From Arabidopsis thaliana (Eukaryota; Streptophyta; Magnoliopsida; Brassicales; Brassicaceae), in the NCBI RefSeq assembly GCF_000001735.4, contig NC_003070.9, positions 12,208,001 to 12,272,000 on the forward strand: 64,000 bases of DNA, read 5' to 3'. Position numbers and translations under genes: made by a program. The notes beneath the pieces are model-generated. The model worked only from the letters and a program-made list of their open reading frames with translations, was not told where the DNA came from and made no database searches. Position 1 is the stretch's first letter. Each line of letters starts with the position of its first letter. Shown here piece by piece: positions 23,570 to 38,034 of this stretch.

Positions 23570-24522
23570 GCAAGAACGATGAGAAAGGCACAACCCTAAG
23601 TAAAACTTAGATTCGCTCCCTCTGGATCTAAAGGATGGCTATATTTACTATATTACCTATCAAGTCTTCTTTTCTTCTTTGGTATACCCAATTTTGAGAT
23701 GCTGTCCTTCTGTGAGCTTTAGTTTCCATTCAGGGTCTTGCGCTTATTTCCATGGCATTCTCGTTATTGAAGCTGAAGGTCGGTTGATGATGTATAACCC
23801 TAGAACCGAGCAATTCATTAAGTTACCTAGAACCGCTACTTTTGTTGGTTACGATCCGATTGATGATCAGTACAAAGGATAATGGGGATGATCGTAGTGG
23901 TCATCTAAAGCACAAGGTGTTAACATTAGGAGGTGTTCAAGGATGGAGACACATTAAAAATACCTATTTACCTTAGAGAAGGATATAACCGAATGTATGC
24001 ATCAACGGTTTTCTCTACTATGGTATTTTAATACAACCAAATGTTAGATCTGAGAAACTAAGTTTTATCAATGCACCTGCTGTTGTCCTGCAATGGGGGA
24101 AGGACGAAATATTCATAGAAATATAGAATAGAAAGGGAACCTAGCTTCCATTGTGAGAAACCCTTATGGAGCTGTCTCTAGTTGTAATTTATGGAGTAGA
24201 AGACGTCAAGAAACACATGAATGGTCAAAACAAAAATGTGTGTTTCCCAAATCTGTGTGGGATTCTTATGAGTCTGGTCGAATATCTTTTCCAGGTACCA
24301 ACAAGGCTGGTGAGATCATTATAGCTCCACGTTTGTTGTCACGCAATGTTGGACCACATAATCTACTACAATGTTGAAACAAAAAACTTAAGAAGAGTTA
24401 GGGTCCTAGGGATTGGAGACGATAAAAAGGCGCTCTTATGTATTTGGAAGAAGCTTGATTGTTTTGTGACTTTTGTCCATACCGGCCGCACATCAACACG
24501 CCGAGAGTATTACCGTTTTTAA
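23570..24522 (+). pseudogene. F-box protein with FBA_3-type domain, degenerate
   Basis: Fragments in different frames follow the order of an Arabidopsis F-box-associated domain: YFHGILVIEAEGRLMMYNPR, TEQFIKLPRTATFVGYDPID, HKVLTLGGVQGWRHI, CINGFLYYGILIQPN, LSFINAPAVVLQW, NLASIVRNPYGAVSS, KAGEIIIAPRLLS and finally VRVLGIGDDKKALLCIWKKL, ending REYYRF and TAA at 24520-24522. Several frameshifts and stops (for example after YDPIDDQYKG near 23880) break it. The F-box itself is hardly recognisable. An open stretch from ATG 23409 (MASSRIRDPQI) may be the old N-terminus but shows no F-box motif. Such genes supplied substrate adaptors of SCF ubiquitin ligases; this one cannot make one. Confidence 0.82.
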
Positions 24523-25768
24523 GGATCCTATAATTTAACTTGATTCCAAGGATCCTAGTGTGCGAAAGCATGTAAAACTCTGCGGTATATTTATTTGTAC
24601 TTTTATTTTCAATATGTAAGTGACAAATTTTACCGCTGGATTGCATTGACAAGACACACCGACTTTTATTGACAAGAATAAAGACAATGAGTCGTTCTTT
24701 AGGATATTTAATAAATTTTAGTCACCAAATTAAATTTCCTACAAGTGCTACTTTGCCAAATAGATTGATATATTAACTAGTACAAAAACAGTTTTCGTAG
24801 AAATTTGGAAGCTAATTTCCTATGAGAATTGATGTAAGAACATCGTAGGAAATTAAGTTTGTTGTAAAAAACTGGTAGAAAAAGGAAAGGAAAAAGTCTC
24901 GTAAGAATTTCACTGGAAATCGCTGTTTTTCTGTAGTGTACTAAGACTTTGTCCTCTATATTTTGGGTAGCCAAAAAGGAGTTGTAGAGCCGTTCCCATG
25001 CGCTTATGAAACATAGGAACGATCTTGCGAAGGTCATCACCAACATCGTCGCAGGCGGTGCCACCAGGTTCATCACCGAACTCAGCAGAACAACCATTTC
25101 TTCTTCTAGCTCTTCCCGCTACTCTGATCTTTCTTTTGAAAATAAAATTTCACCTTCTTTTTTTCTTGTTGCATAGATAAAAAATTCAGAGATATATAGG
25201 ATGAGATAATCAAAGCGTTGAAGAAAGTAAGAGGGTTTTAGTAGAAAAACGTAAAAATGATACATAGTATCTGTCTTTACGAAGGAAAACAAAATGCGTT
25301 TAGTTTTGTCGTATAAATGCTCCAAACCATGTTTGCATGCATAGTAGTGTTCAGAACCACGTGTTTGTGTTTCTCTTTGTTTGAAATTTTTTAATTCAAA
25401 CATCGAGATTCTACTTAAATTGGGAGAATCAATCCCATTAATTCTACGTAATTAATTTCACATGGTTAATTTTTCTGAAAAACAATTTTTCTATAAGTAA
25501 ATTGTTAGCTGCACACTGGGATAAAGCAATCAGGAGTAACGTGATTGTGTAGATTCCCTATAGGTAAATGAACCTTATCATTTTCCCTCGCATTTTTTTC
25601 GGATCTCATGTGCACGACGATGCCATTTAATTTTTTGACCACTTTTAAATCCGTCAATAAATGTTACATGACTGGGATTCCAATGATGTGTATTTAAAGC
25701 GTGACCACAAGGTACAGATGAGAAAGCTTTAGGAAAAAAAAAATCAAATACAGAAGAGAAACAAAAAA
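24523..25768. other. Intergenic region upstream of the terpene synthase
   Basis: This contains a CACTA-like repeat (24776-24939) and the promoter of the terpene synthase. A TATTTAAA motif at ~25689-25696 could serve as its TATA box. Nothing else was recognised. Confidence 0.4.
24776..24939. mobile_element. CACTA-like MITE (degenerate)
   Basis: The right end reads on the minus strand CACTACAGAAAAACAGCG. The left end, CTAGTACAAAAACAGTTTT, resembles it with changes in the first bases. CACTA-superfamily elements begin CACTA and are often deleted to short non-autonomous copies like this. The target duplication and exact left boundary are unclear. Confidence 0.45.
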
Positions 25769-28348
<2,580 letters not shown>

Positions 28349-29943
28349 AGACTTGGCTCCTTGCCGAAAAATTCATCTACATTTCTCTTTCCATTATTAT
28401 TGATGATTGTTAATTTGCTCTATGCACATATTTTTCCATTAAATTTTAATTCCTGGGGTTTCAATTAGTTTTTACTATTTTAATTTATTTTGCATAGAAG
28501 TTTTTTTTATAACTTTCACTACCCACAACGACAAGGAAAGTTGACCAAAAGAATGAAATAATATCATAATTCATGTTTATATACGTTATACTATTCAATT
28601 CTTAATTCATGTTTATATACGTTAAACTATTCAATTCTTAATTATGTTTCTTTGCAAATAATATTAAATTACACACATGAGTTCTTGAACCAAGGAACGT
28701 ATAAGTTCAAAAAATAGACTGGAAAGCAAAACTTTGTTATACTTGTTGAGTTCTTATGTAGGATCCAAATCTTGTAGATAAGCAACAATATATAATGGGC
28801 GGTGAGATTAAGACTGAAAGTATTTTTTTGACCACCGGATGGACCGTACGGATTTCCACAATTCGATACGGTGTGGTTGTTAGTGCCTTAGTGGCGGTGG
28901 TGACCATTATGCAGCCATTTAACTATTTAGGGTTGGAATTTGGCTCATGAGGTTTTACTACACATCAAGAAATTATTTGGAGACAGAGCATCGATCTTCT
29001 GCTGGTCGGGTTTTAGAATTTCATAAAATCAAATTTTGGTTAATTTAGATGGGTTTCTTTCCCCAATTCTTCGTTATGAACAATTCATTATTTTGGTCAA
29101 CTTAATTGTCTATGACTCTATGGGCAGTTACATAATGTTACTATCATATTTGCTGTCAAGACTCTTGAGATATGGCATATATGGACTTTTGTACGAGAAC
29201 CTAAAGTTCTAACCAACACATGATATAAAGGACTAATTGCTTTTCTTTTCATTTGGTCTTACAACAACAAAACACAATATACTACTTTGACTTAAAATAA
29301 TTGATCTTTTATATGAAACACTAATTTATCTCAGTATGAACTATGAAATCTATTTCCTAGTTGAAAAGTTTAAATATTTTGAACTTTTTGATCAAGTTAA
29401 ATATCTATAATCTAACTAAGGCCCAGAATATACCAAATATGAAATATATTTATCAAGGCCATGTCAATTTTCTTGGAAGGCATGTACAAAGTTTTTACTG
29501 AAAACATATTTGATGTGTAAAAAAATATTTCTAAAAAAATTTAGAACCCAAATCATATAAATATCAAACTTGTCTTCAATCAAAAAAATAATATTCAATC
29601 AGCGTTTTCTTTCAAATACACACAACACACTATTTGTACACGCTTAAAGACAGCTTTGCTAATGTACAATATCCATGTAAGTAATAGAGACCCATGCATG
29701 CATGACAGCATATTTCCACTTCACAAGTAACTACGTAGGAAGCTCACTTCACCTGAAACCAAACAAGCCATCCACAAATTCTATTCCCTCATTTATTGTC
29801 TTCTTTATTTCTCTATATATACAATTTCACTTAACCACTGACTCTATAACTCAAAACTTCTAAACTAATTCGCACAGTTCTATATACACTCACAAACACA
29901 CACACACACAATATAGTGCTACTAAAATAACCTTGTATTAATT
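28349..29943. promoter_or_regulatory. 3' flank of TPS gene and promoter of the ERF gene
   Basis: A TATATATA box at ~29814-29821 sits about 120 bases upstream of the ERF start codon. A CA-repeat lies at ~29891-29910 in the leader. A 36-bp tandem duplication at 28568-28639 is listed separately. No other gene is seen. Confidence 0.5.
28568..28639. repeat. 36-bp tandem duplication
   Basis: Two adjacent 36-base copies (28568-28603 and 28604-28639), beginning AATTCATGTTTATATACG, differ at one base. It looks like a recent local duplication. Confidence 0.85.
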
Positions 29944-30498
29944 ATGGAAAACACTTACGTTGGCCAACGAGATTACCGCTTCAACGTTAACCAGTTGTCC
30001 TACAGAGGCATTCGTCGGAGGAAATGGGGCAAATGGGTATCGGAGATCCGAGAACCCGGTAAGAAAACAAGGATTTGGCTTGGAAGCTACGAGACGGCCG
30101 AGATGGCTGCAGCGGCCTACGATGCTGCGGCTCTTCACCTCCGAGGACGTGGGACCAATCTCAACTTTCCGGAACTCGTCGACAGTTTTCCTCGGCCGGA
30201 AAGCTCTAGTTCGGAGCACATTCAAGCGGCTGCACAAGATGCAGCACTTATGTTTAAACCAGGTAGGTTGAGTGAACCAGCTCTCGAGTCTGGTCAAGGA
30301 CTTTCTCGAGTAGGATTGTCTCCGGATCAGATTCAAGCGATTAATGAGTCTCCATTAGACTCGCCGAGGATGGGGTGGATGCAGGATTTGGAAGTTGCTG
30401 ACTACGAAGAATTATACGGACAATTTTTTGGTCAGCACGATAGGGATGAGTTTTTTGAAATGCAGCAATTTCAGTCCATATGGAATTCTAATAATTGA
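29944..30498 (+). CDS. ERF022: AP2/ERF transcription factor (DREB A-4 type)
   Basis: A single exon of 184 residues. Residues ~19-76 form one AP2/ERF domain: [20 protein letters not shown], the DNA-contacting beta-sheet, then [19 protein letters not shown] and [15 protein letters not shown], the amphipathic helix. A single AP2 domain without introns is typical of the ERF/DREB family, which binds GCC-box or DRE promoter elements in the nucleus. The C-terminal half is acidic ([29 protein letters not shown]), consistent with an activation region. No EAR repression motif is visible. Length and order match At1g33760 (ERF022) from memory. Confidence 0.93.
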   Translation: MENTYVGQRDYRFNVNQLSYRGIRRRKWGKWVSEIREPGKKTRIWLGSYETAEMAAAAYDAAALHLRGRGTNLNFPELVDSFPRPESSSSEHIQAAAQDAALMFKPGRLSEPALESGQGLSRVGLSPDQIQAINESPLDSPRMGWMQDLEVADYEELYGQFFGQHDRDEFFEMQQFQSIWNSNN

Positions 30499-33400
30499 TA
30501 TACGTTCGCTTAATTGCTTAACCATTTGATTTTTTTTTTAATAATGTCATATCATCAACCAAGGTTTTTCGATTATATTCAGTAAAGTATAATAAATTTT
30601 CGACCCTTACTGTTTTTCTTGGGTTCAATTTGTAATCTCTTAACAATGATGATGTCATAAATACCAATATGATTAATTCAAATTTTCAATATATATGTAA
30701 TGTTTTGGTTCCTTGTCAGTCAGATAGTATCATATGGTTTATACGAGAAATAAATATAAACCAAGGAAAAAACTCAATCCAAGAAAAAAAAATGTTATCT
30801 TATAAAAACTTAGAAAAAAGGGTGGTTACCTTGTGCTTCGTCTTCGGTTTTCGTTGTGGTATTCGTTAAATTGGAATAAGACTAACTCCGAAAAATAGGT
30901 AAGATTATAGACCAAAAACCTGAAACTCCTATGGTTTATTAAAAACAAAATTATTTGATGAAAGTCCATTATGTAGACACATATAACCCATAATATATAC
31001 ACACGAGCTGACGTGCACGTACCAATTCGTACTATGGCCGCCTCAAAAGTACAGGTTTATTCCATATTATAGTGAGCATGAGTCCGTTGAAAAGCTTTGA
31101 TTACCTAAAGATATACTATAATCAGTATCAATAACAACTGTTGCAGTCAATATTATATTAGTATGAAATGTTTTAATTGTCCCATACGTTCAGTTTTCTG
31201 TTAGGCCTAATTGCGTGAAATTATAAATTAAAGTTTTAATTAGATCATAATGTAAAAGCATGAATTTGACTCTTTAGACACGTTTAAAAAAGCAAATTTC
31301 GAGACTCCAGTAAGTGATGATGACTAGAAAATTCTTTTATTAAATATAAATTAGAATAATCGCAATAGCGTTGGTATGGTACACTCCGTGTGGGGACAGA
31401 AGAGACGATTCCAATATGCCGTCAGAATCTCCTGTGGACCTACTATACATTGACATTTCAGCTTCAGCAAACACTTTCTTATCCTTAATATTATCTTCAA
31501 AAGTTTTGATATGATTTTTTGTTAACCGGCTAAATAAATACTTTAAAGAACTTCCTTATATTAATTGATACGATGATGATCAATCTTTTTTCATTTTTTT
31601 GTGGGTACAATGATGATTAATTCTTAGTATCAAAATGTGATGGATATGGTGATATAAGTGTGATTCTATTCTATAATCCACTATATGTAGGTTATTAATG
31701 AAACATTGTTTGAAGAATTACTGTACAAGTTCTCGTAGATCATTTGAGATCGTGGTCAACTTCATTTTTTACAATGCCTTACAACTTTCAGACAGGGCCG
31801 GCCCTGAAAATTAATGGGCCATAGCAATTTGATAATTAGTCTTTGTTTCGCTGTCAGAGGTTTATGACCATCGAAAACAATGATAGGTTGAAATGTGTAA
31901 GTGTAACGTCATGTTTGTTTGTAGTGAATTTAACATGAATTAAAGCTTGAGAGACTCATTTCTGAATATATACGGAGAGGTAGATTTTTGAATATATACA
32001 AAATCTGAACTAAAAATTACGGATAAAATACGATTAAGGAAAAGATGAATACGGAGAGGTGGAAGTTGATTTCTTTCTTTAATTCAATAGTTTTTTTTGT
32101 CTCTCATTATGGCAGTTCTTATGAGATTTTGAATCCTACGATACCATAATCACGACACTCAAATTTATGAACTGGTATCAGTATCTCTGTCATACCCTGG
32201 AGACTTAGTTTATATACAACGAGGATGTTGATAAATAACAATTGATGCAATGCAATGAGCCTATTGAAATTTTGCTGGCAAATTAAAAAATAATTTGATA
32301 ATTTACCACATGTTGTAATGCAGAAAATAGGTCTCTCCATGCCATGTGTAAGCTTTTAAGTAAAAAATTTGACAATAAAAAAAAATACAATAAATTTGTG
32401 AATTGGAGAAGGGCGTTGGTCTCTGATTGGTTGATGAGATATTTTAGATATTTATCTCACCGTTATGAGTTCAAACTTAATTATTTTATACCAAAATTCA
32501 TCATATCTACATATATATTTTTGCAGCTATTTTGTGAAATAAATCCTATAATTGGAACTTATTTACAATACGTACCACTGGATTTTAATGTTTGTTTTTG
32601 ATAATTAGAAAAAAAATCTTCAAATTAAATATTTGACATTTAACAATCTTCCCTAAATCTCTCCACATTAACTACACGATTAGTTACTAAAATAAAACTT
32701 CCAAAATATTTAATATCATTTAATTACTACAAAATAAATGGTTTTTTTACGGGACGGATTGGTGGGACGGGTTTGACAGGACGTTACTTAATAACAATTG
32801 TAAACTATAAAATAAAAATATTTTATAGATAGATACAATTTGCAAACTTTATGTATACTAACTTTAGAAAATAAATTGTTTCCGCGGTGTACCGCGGGTT
32901 AAAATCTAGTTGTTTTCTTTATAAATAGAAACTTGAATCATTTGATTATGACACCAAAACCGATTTATTGCTGGTATCCTCTTTTTTTTCCTTTTTAATT
33001 AAGTGGGAATGCTTTGTTGGATGAGTTATTTGATATTATCTTGAAGTTCTATCATAACTAATTATGTATGGATAAATGAGTTTTGGAAGATAAAAGTAAG
33101 AGTTGTAATAATATATTGATATAACTTACCAAAGAAATAAATAATATATTAATACAATTGTTTTGTTAACATATAACATATAAATTAAATTTTAAAAATT
33201 TATGAATTTTCCAATCAAATTATAACATATCATTTTAGTTTATATTATTACTGTATTTATATAATTGTATTATATTTCATTTTAAAAAAATATATCCCAA
33301 CATTTTAAGGAGAAGATATAATTTGGTGGACCAATCATATGTAATTTAATGGAAGAGATTTTAATTTTTCGAAATGGAAACAAATTTGAGTTTTCTATAA

Positions 33401-34125
33401 ACTTTTTGAGTAATCTGGATCCCGGTTTAGAAATGATCTGGTAAAATGGTAAAATATCTGTAAATAATTTCCTATTTCTAATAAATATTTTGAAATCACT
33501 TTTTTGATACAAAAGTATTTTAAAATATTATAATCCAGCTTCTAGAAACTCAAGAACACATCAAAAGTTTTGTTAAAAAGATAAACTTCTCGTGCAAACG
33601 GTTTTTCGACTAGTTCTAAACAAAGAGAAAGAGAAATAGAAAGAGAGAACTATTCTTTGTGAGCTGTGCTGTCCCAAGAATCAAGGGCTCTCCAGATTTT
33701 ACTCTTACACAAACCATATCTCTCCTCATTATTTTTTCCATTTTTCTTTTTCACAATCTTTCTTTTCTATATTTTTCCCCCGCATTTTCCGTTTTCGTCT
33801 AACAATCCTCTCTTGTAGTGAGAGAGAAAAAAAATCCCAAATTTTTGGGCTCTTGAATCGTAACTCTCATGTGTGTTTGTTATTTTTGTTGTTTTTTCTT
33901 CAAAGAGTTACAATCTTTTTAGGGTTTAGAAGAAACCATTTCGGTTTCTTGCTTCAAAAACTTAGCATTCTATTGAATCTCTCCGGGTAATAGACCTGAA
34001 GATTCCTGGGTTTTGATGCTTAGGGATCAATCATGATATATATAAAGATTTGTGTTTTTTTACGTAAGACCATGTGTTAAATCATTGTTATAACGTTAGT
34101 AGATTGTGGAACAAGGACTATTATT
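30499..34125. other. Intergenic region between ERF and kinase genes
   Basis: This 3.6 kb has no recognised coding gene. It contains a GGGCCGGCCC palindrome at ~31797-31806 that resembles the end of a hAT element, a tRNA-like/SINE-like patch at ~32412-32475, and a Helitron 3' end at 32909. The last ~550 bases are the leader of the kinase gene: CT-rich, with a possible 5' UTR intron starting near 33987 (GGGTAATAG). Confidence 0.5.
32882..32909 (+). mobile_element. Helitron 3' terminus
   Basis: A hairpin of CCGCGG, loop TGTA, CCGCGG (32882-32897) is followed eleven bases later by CTAG (32906-32909) and then T. A GC-rich palindrome just before a CTRR end inserted between A and T is the diagnostic 3' structure of Helitrons. 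The rest of the element lies to the left; its TC start was not located. It is non-autonomous, as no Rep/helicase is present. Confidence 0.75.
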
Positions 34126-36462
34126 ATGGGCTGCATTTGCTCAAAAGGAGCAGCAGAAGATGAAGAGGGTGTTGTTTATCATCGTGAGAAAGCAAATGAA
34201 TATTGGAACAAATCTTCTTCTGTTCAATTGATTGCTCCTCTGCCTTCGAATAAAGACGATTTTTCGCATAAAGCCGTTGATGGAAGCTCTGGTGGTGGAA
34301 GAAGAGCGAGTGGTCTTATTGTTCCTATTGATGATAGTCATGATGGTAAGACGGTTATTGTAGAGAGACCTTCAAGGTCTCAAAGAGGAAGAAGAGTTTC
34401 GGATAATGGCAAAGGAGGAGGATTGATTATTTCGAATGTTCCGCGTAGCGCAGAAGCAGAGCTTATTGCAGCTGGTTGGCCTTATTGGTTAACCTCTGTT
34501 GCTGGTGAAGCTATTAAAGGTTGGGTTCCGCGACGTGCTGATTCCTTTGAGAAGCTTGACAAAGTTAGTCTCTTTCAATCTCATTTGTCTTGAATCATAC
34601 ATTGGATTGGTTTAGTGGACTGTAATGTTGTGAACATTGTATTTGCAGATTGGGCAAGGGACTTATAGCATTGTGTATAAGGCAAGGGATCTTGAGACAG
34701 GCAAAATCGTGGCAATGAAGAAGGTGAGGTTTGCTAATATGGATCCTGAAAGTGTAAGGTTCATGGCTAGAGAAATCAACATTTTACGAAAACTCGACCA
34801 TCCAAATGTTATGAAGCTTCAGTGTCTTGTCACTTCAAAGCTATCAGGTAGCTTGCACCTTGTATTTGAGTACATGGAGCATGATCTTTCAGGCTTGGCT
34901 CTTAGGCCTGGTGTCAAATTCACTGAACCACAGGTATTTTCAAAAAGCTTAAATAACCTTGTTGTGTTCTCTGGCCAATCAATAAACTCACTAGTTGTTT
35001 TGTGTTCAGATCAAGTGTTTTATGAAACAACTTCTTTGTGGACTTGAGCATTGTCATAGCCGTGGAATCCTTCACCGTGACATCAAGGGTTCAAATCTTT
35101 TGGTAAACAATGATGGAGTTCTTAAGATCGGAGATTTCGGTCTGGCGAGTTTTTATAAACCAGATCAAGATCAACCACTGACTAGCCGTGTAGTCACCTT
35201 GTGGTATAGAGCTCCTGAGCTTCTACTTGGATCTACAGAGTATGGACCCGCCATTGATCTCTGGAGCGTTGGTTGCATTCTCGCTGAACTCTTTGTATGT
35301 AAACCAATCATGCCGGGAAGAACAGAGGTGAGTTTTCTAATCAATACTGCTTCAGCCTATAGTGTTCCATTGATTTCAACTGATTTTCATATTCAAAATA
35401 TAATTCTTCAAGGTCGAGCAAATGCACAAGATCTTTAAACTGTGTGGTTCACCATCTGAAGAGTTCTGGAATACGACAAAGTTCCCACAGGCGACAAGTT
35501 ACAAACCGCAACATCCTTATAAGCGTGTCCTTCTAGAGACGTTCAAGAATCTATCATCTTCTTCTCTAGATCTTCTTGACAAGCTTCTATCTGTAGAACC
35601 AGAGAAACGATGCTCAGCTTCTTCGACTCTACTGAGTGAGGTAGTAGCCTTGTTTTTCTTTATTAACATTCTTGATTCGGTCTCCCGAAGAATACTGATA
35701 AATGATTGTCTCATTTACCTCTTCAGTTTTTTACAACGGAGCCTCTCCCTTGTCACATATCAAGTTTGCCTAAGTATCCACCAAGCAAGGAACTCGATGC
35801 AAAGGTTCGAGACGAAGAAGCTAAAAGGTGCGTATGCTAAGAGAGCGTATATTCGTCTGCCAATGATGCACGCGAGATTCCTAAACAAACTTTTCATTTT
35901 GAAAATTTCAGGAAAAAAGCTGAAGCTGTGAAGTGGCGTGGACATGAATCTGTGAGAAGAGGGTTAAGAGACTCCAAGGTAACACCAGAGTTCATTGCTT
36001 CAGGAAATTCAAATGTCTCACTCACTACCCCGTCGTTCAAGAAAGAAAAGCGCTTTACGGATACCAATTCAGTGATCCATCCAAGCTCTAGGAGCAATGT
36101 AGGTGAGGTGAAGCCAAGCCGATCCAACAACGTACCTGCTACAATGGGAGACTACTTAGCTAGTTCTTCGCAAAAGGAGAATATCGTTTCAAGAGCACCC
36201 GCAACGGTAACTAACTCATTAACTCTTCCTTTTTCTTCATTAAGATAATGGACACTGAGATGTTTACTTAATATTGTTTCAGACATACATGCGAAAGAAG
36301 AACAGAATGCACTATTCAGGTCCACTGATGCCTCCTGGTGGTAACATTGAAGACATGATGAAAGAGCACGAGAGACGAATCCAAGAAGCTGTACGCAAGT
36401 CCCGCCTTGAGAAATCTGCTACAAAGAAGAACAAAGATATCTCAGTCAAAGCATGTGCTTAG
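34126..36462 (+). CDS. N-myristoylated CDK-like Ser/Thr protein kinase
   Basis: Seven exons (34126-34563, 34649-34933, 35010-35327, 35413-35640, 35727-35827, 35912-36206, 36283-36462) give 614 residues. It begins MGCICSKG: Gly2 for myristoylation and Cys3/Cys5 for palmitoylation, so it is probably membrane-tethered. The kinase domain spans ~143-427: Gly loop GQGTYS at 148-153, Lys170, a PSTAIRE-like helix (ESVRFMAREINILRKLDHPN), HRDIKGSN with Asp265, DFG at 283, APE at 308-310. It resembles CDKC-type kinases and the plant IBS1-like clade. The basic C-terminal region (RKKAEAVKWRG, MRKKNRMHYSGPLMPPGGNIEDM) is typical of that clade. All catalytic residues are present. A short upstream ORF (ATG at ~34033, 15 codons) may lie in the leader. 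Corresponds to At1g33770 from memory. Confidence 0.93.
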
Positions 36463-36798
36463 TGAAACATGAAACAAGAGAAACAAAATCAACACCTGCA
36501 CATGGTCTTTGTACATGGCCACCACCTCTGTTTCGTGCTCTGCTCTTTTCTTTTGGTTAGGGGAATCAAACACATGTGTATATCTTAGAACAACTGTTTC
36601 AATTTATTAGATAGATGTTGTTTAGTTATAAACTGCAGAATACATAATAGGAGTGTGTTTTCACAAAGCAAATCTTTATAAATAGCATAGAAGTGCATTA
36701 TTCTCACGTACAAGCCAACGAAAGTAAGCTATACAAATCGGCTTAATAGAGAAAATATATATAAGTTATAAAAAAGCCTCAAGTTCTCTTAGAAAACT
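36463..36798. other. Convergent 3' UTRs
   Basis: The kinase (+) and the DUF179 gene (-) converge here. Only 3' UTR sequence is expected in these 336 bases. Confidence 0.6.
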
Positions 36799-38034
36799 TC
36801 AGATATCCAGCTTAGGTTTTCGGCTAAGCTCGGAGTATTGACCGCCCATTAACTGTAAAATCTCCTCCCACAAGTTTTCCGAAGAAGCTCCGCATATTAA
36901 ATCCGAGCTGCACGCAGCAACATGCCAGTAATCTGATTCAATCTCTTCTCTGAGCTGATCTAGCTGCCAACCGGCGTAACCAACAAAGAATCTAAACTCC
37001 TGTGGCTTAAGAACTCCCTTCTTTACAAGCACTGCAGCTTCATCCAAACTATTTCGAGTACCAAAGTTAAGCCCCGGCATGACTTCTTCAAACCCAGGTA
37101 TCTTGGTTTTATCACCAGTTTTCAACAAAAACATGCTTGCTTCAAGAGGACCACCAAAGTACAAAGAACATTCAGAAAACGTAGTAGCGAGCTCGGTTTT
37201 CGTTGATTTCATATGCTTGATGTTTTTATGAAGTGGACGGTTGATAACAACACCAAACGGCCCTTCTTGTGGGTGTCTAGTACCTGCTCTAAGAAGAAGC
37301 ACAACAGTTCTCGCAAATGTTCTATAACCATCTAGCTTCTCTGTAGCAACTAGAACACAACCAGTCTCAGGAAACGGAATCGGATGTGCCCATTTCAAAC
37401 CTATAGGTTCCGATTCATGACCCTCAGCTTCCGCCTTTTCTTCCTGTTACATCATTCAAAGCGTAAACCTTATTGAGTATATATATGTAGTTCTTCAATA
37501 ACAATGCCAAACTTATTACCTGCTCTTTCATAAACAAGTTCGCTCTGAACTCTCTCCAATCCGTGTTTAAACCGAACGATTTCGGAGCCGCGGAATCGCC
37601 GGACTTGTTGCCGTTAGAAGGTTTGTTTTCCTGAGAAGCATCTCCTTCATCAACAACAACAGGTATAAGAATCACAAACATTACCAAGTACACTAGTGTC
37701 AACATCAAAACCTAAATTCGCCGATTTTGATCGATCATAATACCTAAATTGCACATTTACTAACCAAATCAAGCATGCAAGTAATCAAATTCAACAAAAT
37801 TAGTCTTCAATTGAACAACTACATACCAGGAGAAGAAGAATCGTCGTTACTCTTCTTCGAGGTAGCTCGAACAACCAAGGAACGATACGGAGAAGCAGAA
37901 ACCTTACGATTGAGAAACCTAAACTCCAATTCACAAAGTTTCCTAGAAAACGACGATGATTTCTCAGGGATCGATGATGAGAAGATAGGGTTTCGGATCG
38001 TGACGTCTTTTAATTGAAGAGTCCATAGATCCAT
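36799..38034 (-). CDS. DUF179 / UPF0301 (AlgH-like) protein, probably plastid-targeted
   Basis: Three exons (38034-37827, 37644-37520, 37443-36799) give 325 residues. The first ~60 are basic, Ser/Arg-rich and poor in acidic residues, as in a plastid transit peptide. A Gly/Asn/Ser-rich acidic linker follows. The C-terminal ~190 residues are the DUF179/AlgH fold: GCVLVATEKLDGYRTFARTVVLLL, GPFGVVINRPLHKNI, LYFGGPLEASMFLL, FFVGYAGWQLDQL and the terminal WEEILQLMGGQY. The biochemical role of the family is unknown; the name AlgH derives from a bacterial alginate regulator. An in-frame ATG exists further upstream at 38205, but the 38034 start begins the transit-like sequence and gives the expected length. 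Corresponds to At1g33780 from memory. Confidence 0.92.

Noticed and set aside
31797..31806. GGGCCGGCCC palindrome as a hAT transposon end
   Set aside because: Only one candidate terminus was found and no 8-bp duplication, so it is not listed as an element.
37424..37708. Longer reading of DUF179 exon 2 with a hydrophobic start (MMLTLVYLVMFVILIP)
   Set aside because: That part is intron. The acceptor at 37645 joins exon 1 in frame and gives the expected length.
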